From NCBI GenBank assembly GCA_937928525.1, contig CALFWJ010000054.1, positions 1 through 16,017 of the forward strand: a stretch of 16,017 nt of DNA, in the 5' to 3' direction. Made by a program: the position numbers and the translations under genes. Numbering within the stretch: position 1 is the stretch's first letter; every line of letters begins with the position of its first letter. The notes beneath the pieces are model-generated. The model ran no database searches and was not told where the DNA came from. It was given only the letters and a program-made list of their open reading frames with translations. The stretch comes from an uncultured Alphaproteobacteria bacterium. GTDB lineage: Bacteria; Pseudomonadota; Alphaproteobacteria; UBA2136; UBA6156. Positions 12,945 through 16,017 of this stretch are shown here, one piece after another.

Positions 12945-13772
12945 TTATAGTGTGGGTTGAGCTCGCCGCCACTTCAGATAATCGGTGGCGATCTTTTCTA
13001 CTGTCCATGGTGGTTCAGCGTCAGGGTTTTTGGCCTTGATGAAGGCTGTTAAAATATGAAGCATGTTCACATTCCAACGCCCAAATCGGCCGTTAAGTAA
13101 CCTAGACATAGAAACATCTGCCGAACTTTTGGTGTGTGGCTGTGCTGGTTTGGTTGACCAATGAGCTGCAATAGCAAGTTGATCGCCCAACTTTTTTTGA
13201 TCACCGCGCGCGGTTAAAAAATGCTCTTTTAGCCAACCACCAAATAGGCCAAGTTCTGGCAAATTTAGTTTTGTGTTGGCAAGATAAAACAAATCCAGTA
13301 GTTGAATTGTTTTGGGCCCAACCATAGGCATGATAAGGCTAGAAATATTACGTTGATTGACAATATCAAGCTTGTGCAAAACGTAACTTGCAGGCAAATC
13401 AATAAACTCAAGCGTTAGCCGGAGCCGTTCTTCAGGTACCCAAAACTTAAGGGCGATCTGATTTTGCACACCAAGAGCAATCGAAATATCGGCGTCTGTT
13501 CCTGGCTTCTTTTTAAAAGTTGGCAATAGAACAGAGTATAAATTCTCTCGGTGTGTTTCACGGAAAGATTTGCCCTGTCGGTGCATCCAAAGCCGTACAA
13601 GTTTACCAAAAGCGTAGCGGTTAAACTCTGGCATTTTTGGCTGAAGCCAAGCGTACAGTAATTCAAACGCAGCGCCTTCGTTAAGTTGTGCATTGTTTTT
13701 TATTAAATGCTCGGCCACAAGGTCGGCATTTTTTGCGGCATCTAGCCGCGAAATAGGCGTAGATTGAGCCAT
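12945..13772 (-). CDS. Unknown protein, paralogue of the downstream neighbour (copy B), under a heat-shock-type promoter
   Basis: The 275-residue protein shares with copy A the blocks AFELLYAWL, NRYAFGKLVRLWMHRQGKSF, LLPTF, ERLRLTLEFIDLP, GGWLKEHF, SMSRLLNGRFGRWNVNMLHIL and a final WTVEKIATDYLKW. The identical spacing shows a duplication of the whole gene. It looks cytosolic and helical, with no known motif. The VRLW-x2-RQGK block is the best-conserved feature and may bind nucleic acid or a partner; that is a guess. The frame is open to 14102, but the first 110 codons overlap the promoter and the facing gene. The start at 13772 follows AAGGGAG by 5 bases. Transcription should begin near 13853. 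Confidence 0.8.
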   Translation of the reverse strand: MAQSTPISRLDAAKNADLVAEHLIKNNAQLNEGAAFELLYAWLQPKMPEFNRYAFGKLVRLWMHRQGKSFRETHRENLYSVLLPTFKKKPGTDADISIALGVQNQIALKFWVPEERLRLTLEFIDLPASYVLHKLDIVNQRNISSLIMPMVGPKTIQLLDLFYLANTKLNLPELGLFGGWLKEHFLTARGDQKKLGDQLAIAAHWSTKPAQPHTKSSADVSMSRLLNGRFGRWNVNMLHILTAFIKAKNPDAEPPWTVEKIATDYLKWRRAQPTL

Positions 13773-13779
13773 AATAGCT

Positions 13780-13812
13780 CCCTTCTGCCCCCAAACGGGA
13801 AGCGTTAAAAAG
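13780..13812 (-). promoter_or_regulatory. Shared 5'-leader hairpin element (copy 4)
   Basis: In the mRNA CUUUUUAAC is followed by a stem GCUUCC/GGGGGC (13798-13803 with 13787-13792, two G-U pairs, loop CGUUU) and then AGAAGGGAG, the Shine-Dalgarno. Order and position match the other three copies while the stem sequence differs. Confidence 0.5.
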
Positions 13813-13860
13813 ATGAAAGATAGCAACACAAAATGTGCCGCGGTTTTTTTGATACTTATT

Positions 13861-13891
13861 ATATGGGGCGCGTAGAGGCAAATTTCAAGGG
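13861..13891 (-). promoter_or_regulatory. Sigma-32-type (RpoH) promoter for paralogue B
   Basis: On the minus strand CTTGAAA (13883-13889) is followed after 14 bases by CCCCATAT (13861-13868). It shares with the promoter at 10026-10056 the CCC before the -35, the CGCG before the -10 and the GTATC near the expected start. Confidence 0.8.
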
Positions 13892-13987
13892 TATGAGGTG
13901 AGAGTATAAATTTTTTAGAAAGTTTTTCTGACCGTGCGCAGGGAATATTTTTGTGCGGCGTTAAACAAGTGGTCACATATGAAGAAG

Positions 13988-14022
13988 CCGCCCTTAATGT
14001 TGTGTTGAGGGCGGTTTTTTTT
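13988..14022 (+). terminator. Rightward terminator without an upstream protein gene
   Basis: CCGCCCTTAA (13988-13997) pairs with TTGAGGGCGG (14005-14014, one G-T pair) and is followed by eight T's. The only upstream DNA on this strand is the 100 bases from the heat-shock promoter region. That stretch has TATAAA at about 13906-13911 but no ORF, so a short non-coding RNA is possible. Confidence 0.75.
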
Positions 14023-14031
14023 GGTTTATAA

Positions 14032-14241
14032 ATGTCAGGGATAGTTATTACTGCTATGTATAACGCGCCTGTATACTTTGTGATTGGACTTTTGTTTGCC
14101 ATTTCAACGGCTAGTTTCTGCGCATCTTTGTGGAATATTCTTCAGTTTCAAGCCGCACTACACGGTAAAGAACTAGAATATCGACATTTTATTTTTGGTG
14201 ACCCCGTTAAAGAGGTCAAAAAGCTTAATAAAAGCAAATAG
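14032..14241 (+). CDS. Small single-helix membrane protein, unknown
   Basis: The 69-residue frame has one hydrophobic helix at about 14-37 (VYFVIGLLFAISTASFCASLW), then a mixed segment and a Lys-rich end (VKEVKKLNKSK). Start choice is uncertain: the ATG at 14032 lies directly after a terminator, and the ATG at 14056 would give 61 residues; neither has a good Shine-Dalgarno. The gene is followed by a terminator at 14271-14301 and faces parA. No family recognised. It could be a spurious frame, but the hydrophobic helix and basic tail look protein-like. Confidence 0.5.
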   Translation: MSGIVITAMYNAPVYFVIGLLFAISTASFCASLWNILQFQAALHGKELEYRHFIFGDPVKEVKKLNKSK

Positions 14242-14270
14242 AACTATAAGTAAGCCGAAGATTTGCTTAT

Positions 14271-14301
14271 AAAAAGAGGAGGCTTATGCCTCCCTTTTTT
14301 T
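14271..14301. terminator. Bidirectional terminator between the small membrane protein gene and parA
   Basis: GGAGGC (14278-14283) pairs with GCCTCC (14288-14293) around TTAT. AAAAAGA lies to the left and C plus seven T's to the right. It lies 12 bases after the parA stop and so closes the rsmG-parA transcript without a parB. Confidence 0.85.
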
Positions 14302-14312
14302 GTGCTGTATAT

Positions 14313-15134
14313 CTAAGCTGCCCGAGGCTTGCTGGTCGTTTCAGGCATTTTTTTCATCAGCTCTGCCGCGAGGCGGATGTAAGCGCGGGAGCCCTCGCTC
14401 TGTACGTCGTAAATGAGGCCAGGCATGCCATGGCTGGGGGCTTCCGCTAGGCGCACGTTGCGGGGGATGATAGTACTCATGACTTTGTCGCCCAGGGTGC
14501 GCACCAGCTCTTTTCTGACTTGGGCGGCCAGTTGGTTGCGGCGGTCATACATAGTAAGCAGCACGCCCGTTAGGGTGAGGTGCGGGTTAATACTTTTCTT
14601 CACCATCTCAATGGTTTGGAAGAGTTGCGACAGTCCTTCCATGGCGAAAAATTCACACTGGACGGGAATAAGAACTTCGGTGGCGACCATAAACGCGTTG
14701 ATGGTCAGCAGGCCAAGGCTTGGCGGACAATCGATGAAGATGTAGTCGTAACCCTTGTGTTTGGCGGCCACAATGCCTGTTTGGTCGTCTAGTAGGGCGT
14801 TTTTGAGGCGGGTTTCGCGTGCGATAGCCGTTACCAGCTCAATTTCGGCGCCCGCGAGGTGCACGGTGCTGGGGATGATATCAAGTTTCGGGATGCGGGT
14901 TTCGACCACTGTTTCAACGAAGGTAGAGTCACCCATCAGGAGTGTGTAGGCATTCGTGTTGGCGAGTTTTTCATCCGATTTATCAAAGCCGAAGCCCGTG
15001 GTGGTATTACCTTGGGGGTCTAAATCTATCACCAGTACGCGTTTGCCGCAGGCAGCTAAAGCGGTGGCCAAGTTCATGGCTGTGGTGGTTTTACCCACGC
15101 CGCCTTTTTGGTTTGATAGCGCGATAATCCGCAT
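14313..15134 (-). CDS. parA: Chromosome-partitioning ATPase ParA (Soj)
   Basis: ParA binds ATP, dimerises on the nucleoid and, with ParB bound at parS, moves the newly copied origin. The 273-residue protein has the canonical deviant Walker A KGGVGKTT (10-17), VIDLDPQGNTTTGFG (35-49) as Walker A', and FIDCPPSLGLLT (133-144) as Walker B. The later segment NVRLAEAPSHGMP is diagnostic for chromosomal Soj-type ParA. The start follows GGAGGGG by about 8 bases. It lies 33 bases after rsmG in the order normal for alphaproteobacteria. parB would be expected next, but a terminator and an opposing gene follow, so parB must be elsewhere. A parS-like sequence overlaps the leader. Confidence 0.95.
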   Translation of the reverse strand: MRIIALSNQKGGVGKTTTAMNLATALAACGKRVLVIDLDPQGNTTTGFGFDKSDEKLANTNAYTLLMGDSTFVETVVETRIPKLDIIPSTVHLAGAEIELVTAIARETRLKNALLDDQTGIVAAKHKGYDYIFIDCPPSLGLLTINAFMVATEVLIPVQCEFFAMEGLSQLFQTIEMVKKSINPHLTLTGVLLTMYDRRNQLAAQVRKELVRTLGDKVMSTIIPRNVRLAEAPSHGMPGLIYDVQSEGSRAYIRLAAELMKKMPETTSKPRAA

Positions 15135-15143
15135 TAAGTCGTC

Positions 15144-15159
15144 CCCTCCACGTGAAACA
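15144..15159 (-). promoter_or_regulatory. parS-like sequence at the parA ribosome binding site
   Basis: On the minus strand TGTTTCACGTGGAGGG matches the parS consensus TGTTTCACGTGAAACA at 12 of 16 positions, with the first 11 bases exact. The degenerate side coincides with the GGAGGGG Shine-Dalgarno of parA. It may be a real but weak ParB site constrained by translation, or a chance half-site. Confidence 0.5.
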
Positions 15160-15167
15160 GATTGATT

Positions 15168-15809
15168 TTATGCGGCGTTTGGTTGCAAAAGCACCAGCTG
15201 GCCGCGCCCCTTAGTTGTTGATTCGGTTATACTGGAAATTGCATGCGTTGTCATGTTTAAAGTGAGGTTTTTTGCGGCTGCCTCGTCTAATTCTTGTTGC
15301 CAGATGGCGCCTTTAGGCAAGAGGTATGCGGTTTTGGCGTGGCTAAGATGCTGACTTTGCAGCAGTATTTCGCTCACTGTGGCGTAGGCACGGGCAGTGA
15401 TGAGGTCGAACGGCGCGGCCTCGTATTGTTTAATGTCAGCGTTGGCGACGGTGAAGTTGTCGAGCTTTAATTCACGGCGGGCCGCAGTAATAAAGCTGGC
15501 TTTTTTGGTGTTAATTTCACACGCTGTTATGGCCACATCGGGGCGCATAATAGCTAGAATAATGCTTGGCAAGCCAGCACCAGCGCCAATATCTAGCACG
15601 CTTTTGATGCCCTCTGGTAGGGCGGGCAGCAGTTGGTAGCTATCGAGGATATGCCGCTGCCAAATATCTTGCGCGGTGCTGCGGCCAATGAGGTTAATGG
15701 CTTTATTCCATTTTGCTAACAGTTCGGCATACAGGCGCAGCTGCACCTGTTGCGCGGGCTTGGGCGCGGGTAGGCCGTGTTCTTCTAGTAGAGCAAGAAA
15801 GTCGTTCAT
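15168..15809 (-). CDS. rsmG: 16S rRNA (guanine-527-N7) methyltransferase RsmG
   Basis: RsmG (GidB) methylates G527 of 16S rRNA in the 530 loop using S-adenosylmethionine; loss gives low-level streptomycin resistance in several bacteria. The 213-residue length is typical. Motifs are WNKAINLIGRSTAQDIWQRH (34-53), with HILDS after it, the SAM loop VLDIGAGAGLPSII (71-84), CEINTKKASF (97-106), the ITARA segment (137-141) and LLPKG (residues 163-167). The ATG at 15809 follows AAAAGG. It is upstream of parA, probably in one transcript. mnmG, often just before rsmG, is not here: a divergent gene starts instead. Confidence 0.95.
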   Translation of the reverse strand: MNDFLALLEEHGLPAPKPAQQVQLRLYAELLAKWNKAINLIGRSTAQDIWQRHILDSYQLLPALPEGIKSVLDIGAGAGLPSIILAIMRPDVAITACEINTKKASFITAARRELKLDNFTVANADIKQYEAAPFDLITARAYATVSEILLQSQHLSHAKTAYLLPKGAIWQQELDEAAAKNLTLNMTTHAISSITESTTKGRGQLVLLQPNAA

Positions 15810-15848
15810 GGCCTTTTGTAGCGCGGAATCTGTTTTTTGTAAATGCTC

Positions 15849-15877
15849 TTGCGTTTGTTGTGTATGTAATATATAAC
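15849..15877 (+). promoter_or_regulatory. Possible promoter of the gene starting at 15922
   Basis: TTGCGT (15849-15854) is followed after 17 bases by TATAAC (15872-15877), about 45 bases before the start codon and in the divergent gap with rsmG. Confidence 0.45.
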
Positions 15878-15921
15878 GAGGGCATAAATTGACTTATCTA
15901 CACACATTTTGGAGAAAAACT

Positions 15922-16017
15922 ATGAACCTTTACGCACCATTGGCAATTGCAGTCATCATTATTGCGGCAATTGTGGGTTATATCTATCTAGAAAAAAATG
16001 TTTCAGAATCAAGTGAT
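15922..16017 (+). CDS. Small membrane protein, N-terminal part only
   Basis: The frame starts at ATG 15922, with GGAG 7-8 bases upstream, and is open at the right edge after 32 codons. Residues 5-22 (APLAIAVIIIAAIVGYIY) form a clear membrane helix, followed by a polar stretch, LEKNVSESSD. The protein is divergent from rsmG. Too little is visible to assign a family. Confidence 0.6.
   Translation, partial: MNLYAPLAIAVIIIAAIVGYIYLEKNVSESSD

Noticed and set aside
13773..14102. 110-residue N-terminal extension of paralogue B
   Set aside because: It covers the heat-shock promoter and overlaps the opposing small gene; the start at 13772 has a strong ribosome binding site and matches the paralogue's length.
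1..16017. CRISPR arrays, insertion sequences, tRNA or rRNA genes
   Set aside because: No regularly spaced repeats, transposase frames, tRNA T-loop patterns or rRNA segments were seen.

Overview
The window looks like a piece of an alphaproteobacterial chromosome of moderate GC content, lying near the replication origin. Four things point this way: a hemE gene beside an AT-rich intergenic region with DnaA boxes (hemE flanks the origin in Caulobacter and Rickettsia), a closely spaced rsmG-parA pair, a birA-type biotin ligase without a DNA-binding domain, and CTTGAA/CCCCAT heat-shock promoters. I cannot name the genus.

Layout. 1-2010 holds the start of an exported or membrane-anchored protein (minus strand), a divergent yraN-family gene, and hemE (minus). 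1963-2810 has no protein gene. Its hemE-proximal third looks like oriC. The rest is a run of perfect stem-loops that may be an undescribed structured RNA. 2811-5074 holds birA, a convergent degenerate aldo/keto-reductase-like protein whose stop codon overlaps that of birA, and a four-helix membrane protein. 5175-6744 is a two-gene operon of DsbA-like thioredoxin-fold proteins, one with a signal peptide and one membrane-anchored.

6783-14241 is an accessory region of mostly single-gene units, most followed by a strong terminator: several proteins I do not recognise, an orphan ParA ATPase with a histone-H1-like lysine tail, a phasin-like acidic protein, a small coiled-coil protein, an HTH protein, a GNAT acetyltransferase and a tandem pair of paralogous proteins of unknown family. 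14313-15809 is rsmG followed by chromosomal parA, with a parS-like sequence at the parA ribosome binding site; parB does not follow. A small membrane protein runs off the right edge.

The most notable signals lie in the accessory region. Three minus-strand genes (starts at 9424, 9963 and 13772) have near-identical sigma-32-type promoters, CTTGAAA-N13/14-CCCCATAT. The same three genes, plus the paralogue starting at 12790, share a 5'-leader element: a U-run and usually AAC, then a short hairpin whose stem changes in a compensatory way, then AGA(A)(A)GG at the Shine-Dalgarno. Together these suggest a small stress regulon with a shared leader RNA motif. The other candidate for something new is the stem-loop array next to the origin.
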